NCBI GenBank assembly: GCA_015501055.1
Contig: JADNYV010000005.1
Location: 558,001-622,000, forward strand
Direction of reading: 5' to 3'
Length of the DNA: 64,000 bases
DNA from: Mucidula mucida
Lineage: Eukaryota; Basidiomycota; Agaricomycetes; Agaricales; Physalacriaceae
The position numbers were made by a program, and so were the translations under genes. Position 1 is the stretch's first letter. Every line of letters begins with the position of its first letter. A model generated the notes under the pieces. The model was given only the letters and a program-made list of their open reading frames with translations. It ran no database searches and was not told the origin of the DNA. Shown here in pieces: positions 46,315-58,520 of the stretch.

Positions 46315-49300
46315 ATGTTACTTCGTCCATCGATTGGCATCTTGCAGTTCAACGTCCACCGTCACCACTTGGCACTACAAGTCCAGTCGTACTCCAGGCG
46401 CATGGCAACTCAGACCTACGACGGTCCTTGGACCTCTACCAAAGTCCGCCAGCAATTCTTCGATTTCTTCCGTTCCAAGGGCCACACCTTTGTACCATCC
46501 TCGCCTACCATCCCTTTTGAGGACCCAACTCTGCTCTTTGCAAATGCCGGAATGAACCAGGTTGGCTCTAGTCTCTGCAGGTGTTCTCCTTCACTGATCA
46601 ATGTAGTACAAATCCATATTTCTCGGCACGGTCGACCCTCACTCCGAGATGTATACCCTTAAACGCGCCTTCAACTCTCAGAAGGTATTACCTTGCTCTA
46701 TTCGTCTCTTGTCCTGCTAATTCACCTTACAGTGCATCCGTGCCGGTGGAAAACATAACGGTAATCGCGTTCTTTTCGATATGATGTCTCCTTATTCGCT
46801 TCCAAAGATCTGGAGGATGTCGGCAAAGACTCTTATCATCATACGTTCTTTGAAATGTTGGGAAACTGGTCGTTTGGTGATTACTTCAAGGTACGTCGCA
46901 ACACTGTACTCTGTCCCAGCTGTCTCATCTTTCATCAGAAAGAGGCGGTAGGGTATTCCTGGGAGCTTCTCACAGACGTCTTTGGCCTGCCAAAGGACAG
47001 ATTATATGTCACGTACTTTGAGGGCGATGCGAAGAACGGTCTCGAGCCTGATCTTGAGGCAAAGCAGTATTGGATTGATCAAGGAGTACCCGAAGATCAC
47101 ATCCTTCCGGGAAATGCAAAGGACAATTTTTGGGGTGCGGCACATTATATCATGGTTTTCCAAACTCATCGTGCCTGCAGAAATGGGAGCTACAGGACCT
47201 TGTGGACCTTGCAGGTATGCTACAGGGTTCGTCTTCGGCTCTTGAGCTCAACATGATCTTCAGCGAAATACATTATGACCGGATCGGTGGCAGAAACGCG
47301 GCGCACCTAGTCAACCAAGATGATCCCGACGTCCTTGAAATATGGAACAACGTGTTCATCCAATTTAATCGCGAAGAAGATGGTTCATTAAAGTCCTTAC
47401 CTTCAAAACACGTCGATACTGGAATGGGTTTTGAACGTCTCGTTTCCGTCGTTCAGGACAAGCGGTCGAACTATGACACCGACGTCTTTTCTCCTATATT
47501 TGCCAAAGTTCAAGAACTAACTGGAGTTCGACCCTATGGGGGCAAGTTTGGCGCCGAGGATCAGGACGGAATCGACACTGCGTACCGGGTCGTAGCTGAC
47601 CATGTCCGCACCCTCACATTTGCTCTGAGCGATGGAGGAGTTCCGAATAACATTGGGCGTGGATACGTTTTGCGACGAATTCTTCGACGTGGCTCGCGGT
47701 TCGCACGCAAGAAGTTGGGCGTCACTATTGGTTCATTCTTCTCATCTCTCCTTCCCGTCGTCGTAGATACGATGGTGCGTTTTGCATGTTCCAGCGTTAT
47801 TTTGACATTAATTGTATCGCAGGGCCACGCCTTCCCCGAACTCAACAAACGAGTGGACGAAATAAAGGAAATATTGGACGAAGAAGAAGAGTCATTCTCT
47901 CGCACTCTCGATCGTGGAGAGAAATTGTTTGAACAATACGCTAACCGTGCTCAGGAGCAGGGCTTGAAGGAGCTCAGTGGCAAAGACGTCTGGCGGTTAT
48001 ATGATACCTTTGGTTTCCCAGAGGATCTCACTCGTCTTATGGCCGAAGAAATTGGCCTTGGTATTAACGACAAAGAGTTTGAAGAAGCTCAGGCCCAATC
48101 CAAGGAAGCTAGCAAATCGCACGCCAAGACAGACAATGCAGGTGTTGTAAAACTCGATGTGCATGATCTGTCTTCTCTGAAGGCCACGAGTACCCCCGAA
48201 ACGGATGACTCTGCGAAATTCAGTGAGTCCTCTCCTAATAGGACTAATAACAATGTTGAGCGTGCGCAGACATTGGAAACATAAACGCGAAAGTATTATC
48301 GATCTACCACGACAAAGCCTTTCATCAATCAACTTCTGGTATCGCTCCAGGCCAAATTCGGTATACTTTTGGACAAGACCAGCTTTTACGCTGAGGCCGG
48401 GGGACAGGAAGCTGATACAGGCAATATCGTTATAGACGGTGCCGCCGACTTTGAGGTCTCGGATGTGCAGGTGTACAGTGGTTATGTCCTCCACACAGGA
48501 CGGTTGAAGTATGGTGAATTGAGCGTCGGTGACGAAGTCATATCATCCTACGATGAAGTACGTATCTTCACAGCAATGCATGCGTCATTTCTAATCTTCG
48601 CTGTTCAGCTTCGCAGATGGCCGCTAAGAAACAACCACACCGCAACACATATCTTGAACTTCGGTCTCCGAGAGGTACTTGGAGATCATATAGACCAGAA
48701 GGGCTCTTGGTTGCGCCAACAAAACTTCGCTTCGATTTTTCACACAAAGCCGCCATCACACCTGCCGAGCTTGCTAAGATTGAAGCCATATCTATCGAGT
48801 GGATCAAGAAGAACGTCAAAGTATACAGCAAGAATATTGGTCTTAATGCTGCCTACAAAATCCCTGGTCTTCGTGCTGTTTTCGGAGAGAAGTACCCCGA
48901 TCCCGTTAGGCTTGTAACTTGGAGTATGATGTGGACGAGATATCGAAGGACATTGAGAACCCGAAATGGAGAAGTACAAGCGTGGAGTTCTGCGGTGGAA
49001 CGTGAGCTTATCCGTATGTGGTTCGAACAACAGCGCTGACACTGTCCCAGCCATGTCGCGAAGACGGGAGACATCAAGGACTTTGTCATCATAGAAGAGT
49101 CAGGTATCGCAAAAGGCATTCGTAGGATCATTGCAGTGACGGGAACGAGGCGAATGAAGTCTCTCGTATCGCTTTTGATTTCAAGACGCGGCTTGACCTC
49201 CTCGACTCTATGACCGGTAAAGAGAAAGATGCGGGTATGAAAGCTCTAGGAGTCGTAAGTATTTTTTTTTCTGCTGTACGTCTCAAGTCAAACTGATGTT

Positions 49301-49942
49301 ATCGTGTAGGAACTCGGTCAAGCTGATATCTCTGCCCTCAAGAAGGTTGAAATGAAAGACCGCCTGGCTTCTATGAGGAAGACCTTTGACAAGCTGATCA
49401 AGGAGAAGGAAGCTGCTCTGAACAAGGAGGTGAACGCTTATCATTCATATATTTGGCACTGGTGCTCAAAAGGCTACAGGCGGTCGACAAAATACAGCAA
49501 CACTTCAAAAAGGGTGACGAGAAGTCATACGTCGCAGTATTGGATGTAAATGGTAGTGCGAAGGTAGAAATCACCTACAGTCTTCGGCGTCATTAAACTT
49601 ATGCGTCTCAGATACTCCAAAACGTCGTTCTCCAAGGCCGGAAGCTTGGGAAGGCGGTTTATGTATTCAGTGTAGACCACGAAGGTGGTAAAGTCGCTCA
49701 CGTTAATAACGTTCCCCCATCAATGAAAGAGAAGGGTGCTGATGCGCGGGAGTGGGCGGCTAAGGTCTCGGAAGTTCTAGGCGGCAAGGTGCGCACTCAA
49801 ACACTCTCATGGAATTTTCATCGTTGATGTGTTATCACAGGCTGGAGGGAAGGAAGAAACTAGCCAGGGTGTCGGTTCCAATGTTGCTCGGGTACAGGAG
49901 GCTGTTACTATCGCTAAAGAATACTTGTCGTCGTATATATAA
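46315..49942 (+). CDS. ALA1: Alanyl-tRNA synthetase, probably mitochondrial and cytosolic
   Basis: The ATG at 46315 gives a basic, acid-free leader (about 29 residues). An internal ATG at 46402 starts [20 protein letters not shown], the usual cytosolic start, so one gene may serve both compartments as in yeast. Class II motifs follow: [83 protein letters not shown] and [20 protein letters not shown]. The editing domain has [20 protein letters not shown] and the Cys motif FCGGTHV. The C-terminal domain ends at 49942 (AKEYLSSYI). Four single-base problems are likely: an extra A at 48354-48356, and missing bases at 48707-48708, 48919-48920 and about 49143. ALA1 is normally a single essential gene, so these are probably sequence errors. 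Confidence 0.93.
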
Positions 49943-50080
49943 TGTTCTGTATTTTTTAGTTCATACGCTGTGGTTTATTAGATGCCTTCTTGTAATTGAC
50001 AATGATATGCGGATTCAAGCTCAAATCGGCAATTACCGGTCTGACTTGCTTGCCTTTTTCGACCAACACCTCCTCCCAAA

Positions 50081-52059
50081 ATGTCGTTAAAAGTGCCCAA
50101 GGCCAACGGACTACAGCTGTTCAAGGATGGATACAAGGTCGATGAGATTATGTTGCCTCTGTTCTTGTCCTGACTATTTCCCAGCAATTATCAGGCCTCG
50201 ATGATGCCGTTCTACGGAATATTCAAGCTGTGTCCGAGTTATCAGATCTTGTACGCACCAGTTTTGGGCCTAATGGTGTGTGGACGTTCTACCCAATACT
50301 GCCTTCAGAACCTGATGATTTCAAGGGCGAAACAAGCTGATCATCAACCACCTTGGACGACTCTTTGTAACATCCGATGCAGCGACAATTATTCGCGAAG
50401 TCGAAGTCATCCACCCTGCAGCTAAGCTTCTGGTCATGGCATCCCAGGCGCAGGAAGCGGAAGTACGCCTCATCTATGCCATCCATTCAAACAGGTAGCT
50501 CATTCTCCTTAGATGGGCGACGCGACGAACATGGTCATTATATTCGCCGGAGAGCTGCTGAAAAAGGCGGAGCACCTTTTGATAATGGGCTTACATCCAA
50601 GTGAGATCATAAAAGGATACGAACTCGCGTGTGTCAAGGCGCTGGCCGAACTCGAAAGTATGTAATCTGCTCGCACCGTGCACTGGATCCTAATCGTATT
50701 TCAGAACTATCCACCTTTAGCCTACCTTCACCGCTAACACAACCCTCTCTTGCCTCCGCACTCAAACCCGCCATCGCTTCAAACAGTATGGTTTTGAGGA
50801 TACTCTGGCCTCTCTTGTTGCAGAGGCTGCTCTTGCCGTTATGCCCCCCAATCCCAAAAATTCAATGTCGACAATGTCCGCGTGGTCAAGATAATGGGTG
50901 GAAGCCTTGCTGGCAGTAAAGTGGTTCAGGGCATGGTGTTTGGACGGGAACCGGAAGGTGATATCCCATCATGCAATTCTCCTTCGCAATCTAACTGCTC
51001 CGCATAGGACTGATCAAAAAAGTCACCAAGGCTAAAGTCGCTATCTTCACGTCTGCGCTTGACATTGCCCAGACAGAAACGAAAGGCACTGTTCTTCTTA
51101 AAAGTGCCGACGAGATGCTCAACTTTACGCGGGGCGAAGAACAACAACTCGAAAAGATCTTTAAAGAGATCGCGGATTCTGGCGTCAAAGTCATCATCGC
51201 AGGCTCCAGTATTGGTGACCTTGCGCTGCACTATCTCAATCGCTACAACATCGCTGTTCTCAAAGTACTCTCCAAGTTTGACTTGCGACGAGCGTCCCGC
51301 GTTGTAAATGCTACGCCTCTCGCTCGTATGGGCGCACCCACTCCGGATGAGGCTGGCTATGTTGATGTTTTCGAGACTATCGAAATTGGTGGCGATCGGG
51401 TCACTGTCCTGCGCCAGTTGTCTGACGGCGACGAAGGTTTCGATCCGCAATCTCCTGGTGGTCGTTCACGGATGGCGACTATCGTTCTGCGTGGTGCAAC
51501 TGCCAACCACCTCGATGACCTCGAGCGTGCCGTAGACGATGGCGTCAATGTTATCAAGAGTTTGATGAAGGACGAGCGGCTTGTTCCAGGTGCTGGTGCG
51601 TCTGAGCTGGAGTTGGCGAAGAGAATAGAGGTGTACGGCAATTCCTTGAAGGGTCTCGCGCAGCATGCCGTTAAGCGGTATTCCATGGCACTAGAAGTTG
51701 TTCCTCGAACATTGGCGGAGAACGCACTTGGTGGCGCCGAAGGGAATGAGGTTCTGAGTCGGTTGTGGGCCAAGCATGAGGAAGAGGGTGGCGCTACGTG
51801 GGGTGTTGATGTCGAGGTTTGTATCTTTTGGCTTGTTCGTTTACACTAAGCTGACTACAAGTCTTAGGCGGAGACCGACGGGACTCTTGAATCCACAAGT
51901 CATGCCATCTATGACTCGCTAGGTGCAAAGACATGGGCTCTCAAGCTCGCTACCGAGGCAGCTGTGTCAGTACTGAGCGTTGACAGTATAATCATGAGCA
52001 AACCTGCGGGTGGGCCCAAGGTTCCCCAACAGGCAGGTAATTGGGACGAAGACGACTGA
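50081..52059 (+). CDS. CCT8: Chaperonin CCT/TRiC subunit theta
   Basis: The ATG at 50081 (MSLKVPKANGLQLFKDGYK) splices to QLSGLDDAVLRNIQAVSEL and VRTSFGPNGRNKLIINHLG. Further CCT features are FVTSDAATIIREVEVIHPAA, the ATP-site GDATNMVIIFAGELLKKAEH, LHPSEIIKGYELA, KIMGGSLAGSKVVQGMVFGR, LLKSADEMLNFTRGEE and LVPGAGASELELAKRIEVY. The C-terminus is SKPAGGPKVPQQAGNWDEDD. Two missing bases are likely: the AAA run 50781-50783 (AIASK-QYGFED) and TT at 50861-50862 (NPKN-FNVDNV). CCT is the cytosolic double-ring chaperonin that folds actin and tubulin, and theta is one of its eight fixed subunits. Length is about 550 residues, as expected. Confidence 0.95.
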
Positions 52060-52284
52060 ACGGGCTGCAACTTGTAATTTAGAGTCGACGGGGAGTATGT
52101 TGCTCTTTGTATCAGTAGCGACCAAGAAAATATAGAATTAAGCAATGTATGTCTGAGCGTGGTTGGGCTGCTTCGGCCAATACATGATGCCAGTCCCACG
52201 ACGAAGTAGTCTGTCGAGATTCACGCAGCTTACATACATCTCCAGAGTATAGCCAGAATACAGCGAAACAACGGTGAATTAAAA

Positions 52285-53301
52285 TTACATGCGCTCTATA
52301 GCTTCTTTCAACTTTTTCTCATCCAGAATTTCGAATCCAGTCTCGGGCGTCACCTTGAAAGACGAATATAGACCTAATAGCAAGCGTAATGACCAGCGAC
52401 TTACCAGGGCTAATTGGACATTGTGATGATCGAGCTTTTCCTCCATGACCTGCTTCAGTACTCGTAGTGTTAATGTTTGCGCTTCGACTAGGGTCATTTG
52501 CTGCAAAGATAAATAAGACCATAGCTGTTGTTAAGGGGGGGCTTTCGTACAGAATGCCACTTGTCCTGCAATTCGGCCTGTGCCGCCTCTGAACCCGATC
52601 CAATTGCTTTGGCCTCGTACTTGACTGAGGTCCCAGAGGGATCCGTGTGATATCTAAGTAGACATGAGAAGTAGAAACCGCAAATATAAGTAAACGCACA
52701 GTTGTGGCCCTAGCTCATCGTAGCCAGCAATCAACAACGCGACACCAAACGGCCGACTCATCATCGCCTCCTCATCGTGGACACTCTCACCAAAGCGCAG
52801 GGCCAGATCACAAACTGCCTGGGTGACGCTCTCGACCTTGATCTTCTCGTCGTACGTGAAAGCGTGGTTTTGAGCGGTTACTCGTGCATGGTCGATCATC
52901 GTCCGGGCGTCGGCGGTGAGTCCAGACATGGCGCAACCGAGGTGAGAGTCGATCTCCATGATCTTCTCGATAGAACTAGCTTCAAGGAGTGGGGATTGCA
53001 CACGCTGTTCAACACCGAGGATGACGCCTTCCGGGGTCCGCACGCCAATGGTTGTTGAGCCAAGCTGGGTGAAGATGAATAAACAAGGTAGGATTTGAGA
53101 TCACCGAATACCTTGATGGCCTCTATGGCATACTCGACTAGAATATACTGAGTAACGGCGTAACATACGAGGAAATGAGCGCACCTTGGAACAGCCGACC
53201 CTCGGGAGAGAATGTGTTGACGCCACGGTCTGATCTAGTTCAGATATAGTGTTCACAAGGCAGTAATATTGCGTACCGTATTCTGAACGCGTCAAAAACA
53301 T
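52285..53301 (-). CDS. PUP2: 20S proteasome subunit alpha5
   Basis: Start ATG at 53301. Small exons join as [60 protein letters not shown] and [24 protein letters not shown] blocks. These match the proteasome alpha signature [20 protein letters not shown] and the alpha5 feature [19 protein letters not shown]. Later exons give [52 protein letters not shown] and the end [14 protein letters not shown] at 52285. About seven exons and 245-250 residues, as usual. It is non-catalytic and forms the outer gate ring. The gene is divergent from RPS18. Confidence 0.94.
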
Positions 53302-53912
53302 GGTAGAGCAGTTGGAAGTAGTAGCCAGCAGCTTGCGTGTGTAACTCTGACGCGCGTTCCCTCGTGGGAATCTGATGCCATATGCGTTTCCGGCCGGCAA
53401 ATAGCGAGCTCAAGGATGGCCTATCAAGCAGTCTTTGCCTTCTCTGTTCAGTTAAATCGACTGCAATTTGACTGATTGTTGAGTACGTTGAGTTAGATAC
53501 TTTGAATGACTGCATCTCGTTTCTGGTCTCTTTCGTTTCTCTCTCCGTAGAGTCTGAATCGAATCGGAGGTCCACGGAAAACACTGGCTTGTCATCATCA
53601 AGAATGTGCTATCTTATTTCGAATCTGAAAGTTGATGTGGCTGTGTTCCCCGAAGCTCTTGCAAAACAACGTTCATCACCGCTCCTCATTCGGTGCAGAG
53701 CCAAGCCACCGTCAAGCGACATTCAAAACACTCCCGAGGGTATCGTCCAGGTGAGCGTCGTTTCTATGCTGGATAGTGCTGCGATATCTATGCCCTTACG
53801 CTTTTCAACGGACGGAATCGGTGGATTTTGGGCTGGATGGCATATCTGAGCGGATGTGTTTGAATGGAGTCTGACTGATTTTTTACTTCCAGGCAACAGA
53901 CAACTGCCCACC
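53302..53912. promoter_or_regulatory. Divergent promoter region, PUP2 and RPS18
   Basis: About 610 bp between two housekeeping start codons. A pyrimidine-rich stretch (tgattttttacttccag) ends in an AG at 53892, 20 bp before the RPS18 ATG. This looks like a 3' splice site, so RPS18 may have an intron in its 5' untranslated region. Confidence 0.45.
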
Positions 53913-54534
53913 ATGTCTCTCGTCGTTCCCGAAGCCCATCAGCAATTCCAAGTGCGTTCAGCCATTCAGCGGGTGATACGACTATTAACGGCGTATCTGC
54001 TAGCACATCTTGCGTCTCCTTAACACCAACGTCGATGGAAAGCGCAAAATCATGTACGCCTTGACGGAGATCAAGGGTGTCGGTCGCCGATACTCCAACT
54101 TGGTGTGCAAGAAGGCTGATGTGGATCTCAACAAGCGGTGCGCTTTGTGTAATCTTCATGAGCGCGTTATCTCATATTGGTCTCTAGTGCCGGAGACTTG
54201 AACTCGGATGAGCTGGAACGTCTCGTCACCATCATCCAGAACCCTCTGCAATTCAAAATCCCCTCGTGGTTCCTCAACAGGCAAAAGGACATTGTCGATG
54301 GAAAGCACTCACAGATCTTGTCGAACGGTGTCGACTCAAAACTTCGTGACGATCTTGAGAGGCTGAAGAAGATTCGTGCCCACCGTGGTCTCCGTCACTA
54401 CTGGGGTCTCCGTGTGCGTGGACAGCACACCAAGACAACTGGTTCGTTATATCTCCAGGTTATTTGTCTATCGTTTATTGACTCATTCTCTAGGCCGTCG
54501 CGGTAAGACTGTCGGTGTGTCGAAGAAGAAGTAA
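53913..54534 (+). CDS. RPS18: 40S ribosomal protein S18 (uS13)
   Basis: Four exons: 53913-53951 ([13 protein letters not shown]), 54004-54137 ([40 protein letters not shown]), 54188-54441 ([20 protein letters not shown] through [20 protein letters not shown]) and 54494-54534 ([13 protein letters not shown]). The frame is clean across all junctions and the product is about 155 residues, the family length. uS13 lies in the head of the small subunit at the bridge to the large subunit and contacts P-site tRNA. Confidence 0.97.
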
Positions 54535-54892
54535 ACGCTCTTCTTGTGGTGGAATTTCTATCATCGAGTATGCTACGGGCGGTCATCTGTATGTAATACG
54601 ACCTATGATCCATGCACCATGCGCGGCAGCCCATGCTGCCTTTCAAAACGTCTTCATTTCGCTTTACTGAGTGTGAATGTCCGTGATCATAATGTCTGGT
54701 ACATTCCATGTCAAGGCATATAAGAGATACATGAGACAGCATGAATAATTCTAATTGAGCTACCGAAACGACAAATTCCCTCCTACTTTTGCTGATGTCG
54801 GAAAGCGTGTGGCGCAAATATAGTATCTCAGTGTTCTTCAATGCAAATTAGAGAGATTACACAGCCACATCAGTTGTTTCCTTCTCACCACG
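54535..54892. other. Intergenic region
   Basis: About 360 bp between RPS18 and the TFIIIC gene, same strand. It holds the RPS18 3' region and the next promoter. Nothing else was seen. Confidence 0.5.
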
Positions 54893-55655
54893 ATGAACCG
54901 AGCCTCGTGTCTCTGCCCTGGCTACACACAGGTTGATGAATTTGATCCAGAAGACGAATATGAAGAGGAAGAAGAGGAAGTCAGTTATGTGGTCCTCGAC
55001 TTGGAAAACGTGGACCCGTCTCTTATTCCCAGTTCCTCGACATATCGTCTATTGTGCGTTGTCAAAGCTAACCGTATGTCTTCCGCTGATGGAAATGTAG
55101 GGTCTTGATACGCCGACACGTTCATTCAGTTGTCTGGTACTGTCCTCAAGGGTGTTCACGATTCCATGCTAGGGACCGAGCTCATCTTCACCGAGGATAA
55201 AGGTGCCCAACCTCAACTTTCCCCAAGTCAACACGCGCTCAATATCTTTCATAGAAAGTGCCGACCGGGTGAGAAAGCCGATAAACTACCTCGCCGGCAG
55301 TGGACAACGCGTCTCCTTTAAAGAAGTGCGCCTGGAGCGCAAGGGCGATAAACTGGAGGAACAAGAGATGGCAGAACCAGAGCTTGTGCTTGTCGACGAC
55401 CGACACGCGCTGGATCGCACCACCGGAAACGCGGCTCTTCCACCTCGGAAGAGACGAAAATCCAAGAAACAGATGGACGAGGATGAGGACGATGACGATG
55501 ACGAAGCAGAAGGTACTGCTCCTCCCCGACGACGACGATCGAGAAAACAGGTTCAGGTGGATGAAAGCGATGAAGGTGTTTCCAAGAAAAAGAGAGGAAG
55601 ACCGAGGCGAGTAGAGACACAGGCAGATACAGCAGATAAGGATGTAATAGAATAA
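54893..55655 (+). CDS. TFIIIC subunit of the tau55/Sfc7 type (triple-barrel domain)
   Basis: The ATG at 54893 leads into an acidic stretch (DEFDPEDEYEEEEEEVS), then the TFIIIC triple-barrel signature YVVLDLENVDPSLIPSSSTY. After an intron (about 55052-55100) come GLDTPT, FIQLSGTVLKGVHDSMLGTE and LIFTED, then SFIESADRVRKPINYLAGSG and VRLERKGD. Two or three single-base corrections are needed around 55101-55130 and 55235-55250. The C-terminal third is strongly charged: KRRKSKKQMDEDEDDDDDEA, then KKKRGRPRR, an AT-hook core, before the stop at 55655. TFIIIC binds the A and B boxes of tRNA genes and recruits TFIIIB for RNA polymerase III. About 225 residues. Confidence 0.75.
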
Positions 55656-55975
55656 TGGGATGTCCGTCATTGAACGCGGTCGGACGTTGTTTCTTATTCA
55701 TTCGCTTCGGTCAACGGATATTGTTCATCTTGTGCGTTCACTCTAATCAAGAAACGATGATATCGATATGACGACCGATGCTATACTATATAAAATATTG
55801 ACGATGCAGTGATATGTACGGTAAACAGTTGAGATCGTCTAAAATGCAATACATATATCGTTCAGTGTGCTACAAGGCGCATTAACTATCCAGGAAATAA
55901 ATACCTGTGAATGATCCCATGAGGGTTGCACCGAAAGAAAACACAATTACATCACTTACTTGAAGGATTGAGAGG
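55656..55975. other. Intergenic region between convergent genes
   Basis: About 320 bp between the TFIIIC stop (+) and the nuclease stop (-), AT-rich as expected for two 3' ends. Confidence 0.5.
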
Positions 55976-58281
55976 TCATCGCAGCGCTCGTGCGCGCAAC
56001 AAGGGGTGAACATCGTTAGAGCTCGTTGCAGCCGTCTTCTTCGTCGGTCTCTTAACGATAGGCTTCTTTGCAGGAGGAGAATCCTCGTCGGAAGAAATGA
56101 TGATAACGTCCGGATCCACTGGCGGCGCAGGCTTTCTTCGCAATGGAGTTGATGTTCCTGCTCGGCCTGCTAGAGGACTGGAATCTCTCCGGACCTTTCG
56201 AGGGCTCTTGGCAGTATCAACCCTGGAGCGACGAGGTGACTTGTTTGGGCTGTCTTCCTCGTCAGAAGAAACAGGCCGCCGATTCTTCTGGGGGGTCTTC
56301 TTGGGAGATGGTGTCGCGGGGGGGAAGACCTCGACTTCCGAGTCGGAATTGGCAAATAAGTTATCATCGTCACTATCGAGTGGTGACAGAGTGCAGGGAT
56401 ATGGCATAGCGGCGCGACGAGGTGTACATGGGGCCGGCGGCGGAGCTTTTTTTGCATTGGCAATGGAATCCAACACGGGAATAAGCTTCGATGGTGTGGC
56501 CGGAGGTGACTTGGAAATGGTCGTCGATACATATGTTGTTGATGTCGTAGGAGGCGATAGATTTGAACCGACAGTGGTCGAGGTGAATATCGAGGATGGT
56601 GTCCTGGAAGAGGAGGCCGTCGACGGCTGTGGAACTGCTTTCTTGCTCGTCGTAGCAACAGTTTTCTTGACTTGGAAGAATGTTCGCATGTCTTCACCTG
56701 TGCGATTAACCGCAACGATAGGCTCCTCAATGCGGTTAAGGTCCTCAACAGCGAGCGTCCTCTTTGCTTTGCTCTTGCTCTTGGTTGCAGGTGGCCGCGT
56801 ATTTGTTGGCTCCTCATCACCACTAAGCACTTCAGCGGCCACCTTCTTCTTCCTGGTTCCTTTCGGGCGCTTTTTTTCTTCCCTCCTTCGCAGCAGATCG
56901 TCGTAAGCCTCTGCATTTCAGGACATGCACGTCTGACAAGAGCCGCAGGTAGCCATACTCGAAGAGGAGCATTGGGATCTTCGTTTTTGGCTTCCTCGTC
57001 CTCTGAATCATCATCCATCCATTCGTGATCGTCTGCTCTGCGAGTGCCTTGGATGCCAGATTCAACCAGCTTCACGAACACGGACGGATCGATCTCAACG
57101 CGGTATTCGAGGGTCCCGTCCGTACTCGCGTGGGTACGACTACTGTGGATTTCGCGCATGAAGGATTTCTGCCCCTCGATCCCGGTACACTGTCCGAATT
57201 GAACAGGAACACCATCGCAAAGGCCATCCAAGATGTACCTGCGCAAGACGCGGAAAGCAATGCCTGGCCATAGGAACGTGCGACTACGTTTCACAATGGA
57301 GTCGCGGAAACCCCATTCAAAGAAGAATTCGCAGGTACTCGCAAGCGCGGGGAGGGAAGGCTCCTTTTTGAGCCAATCACGGTTTATTTCGCGGTAGTAG
57401 TCTGGAAAGCCCTCGCTGAGACTGGTGATTGGATTGATATAGGAGAGGAGGACGTCGATGTCCGGAAATTCTTTGGGGACTTTCCGAGACAGTGCCCCCA
57501 TCTTCCTGCCGATGAGACCACTTGCGTTTGTTGCAAGTTCTTTGACGACGGCTTCCCGCCAGGTGTTAAGGAACGCTGGCAGCTCATGCCGAGGTTTGTT
57601 GAGGGCAGCGTCGTAAAGGGATTCAGATAAGCCTGATTTGGCCAAACCAACAGCGGTTTTGATGCCACAGTTGGGGAGACCAGCCTGGTTGTAGTCACCG
57701 CCGGCACACAGACCGACGAGAATAAGGTCAGCACGGGTGAAAGGGATATCGCGATAGACGCGCACGAATGATTTTTTTGCGTCGGCTTTGGCCTTTGCGT
57801 GCGTGCTAGACGGATTGCGAACAATGGTGTGGGCCCCAAAAAGATATGTGTCAACGTCGTCCGTCAAGACGCCGTCAATGACGCCAATGCTGTTGAGATA
57901 CGCCAATTCTGCTTCGGCCTCGCCTGGTGCGGTGCGATGCTGGAAACCGTACGACTCGATGATCCTTTTCATGCCCGTCGTCAGCTTGTTGGCCTGCCGG
58001 TTGATGTGTTTTCCACGTTTGAACTCCGGGCGTTTCGGGCCATCGAATATGAAGAGAGGGATGATGGGGGCGCGTAACAGTTGCGCGCATCGAAAGAACA
58101 GAGTTCGTAGTTCCGGATTCTCGCCCTCCTTTCCGTACTCGGCATGGAAAAACCAGATGGACGCGTCAATCCCCAGTCGGAAGCACTTGTGTTCGTTGTC
58201 AAAGGCCTCCAGTGCTAGCGCCGTCAAGGAACGCGTCTTAGCACAGTCCTCGAGCACAGGCCACAGTCCTGCCACTCCCAT
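55976..58281 (-). CDS. XPG/Rad2-family nuclease, GEN1/Yen1-like Holliday-junction resolvase
   Basis: The start MGVAGLWPVLEDCAKTRSL at 58281 places the mature N-terminus next to the active site, as in all XPG-family nucleases. Catalytic residues lie in the N-domain (LGIDASIWFFHAEYG), the helical-arch side (PLFIFDGPKRPEFKRGK) and the I-domain (APGEAEAELAYLNSIGVIDG, LTDDVDTYLFGA, LVGLCAGGDYN). GIKTAVGLAKSG is the helix-hairpin-helix. A chromodomain-like region may follow (LEYRVEIDPSVFVKLVES). A missing base near 56911 separates RRACPEMQ from AYDDLLRREEKKRPKGTRKK. The last 300 residues are disordered, Ser/Pro-rich and acidic (DSDDDNLFANSDSEVEVFPP, VIIISSDEDSPPAKKP, a SUMO-interacting-like motif). 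About 760 residues. GEN1/Yen1 resolves four-way junctions late in the cell cycle. Confidence 0.86.
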
Positions 58282-58520
58282 GATGGTTCAAGAAATGTCA
58301 CGATGTATCACGTGGTTCGTGTTCGAGTCTAAAGTCACCCCTGTACAATGCCATCGTCAATCCACGACTAGTCAAAGATATTATGGTCTCCCTAAGTAGT
58401 AATGCTAGAAATACAGTAAATGTCCAGGCATTGTTGAATGCCCGCTACACCCGGACGTGTTGAATGCCCGTTTTAACCTCTACAAATGACCGTTGAATCT
58501 TCGTATACAAGATTGAGCAT

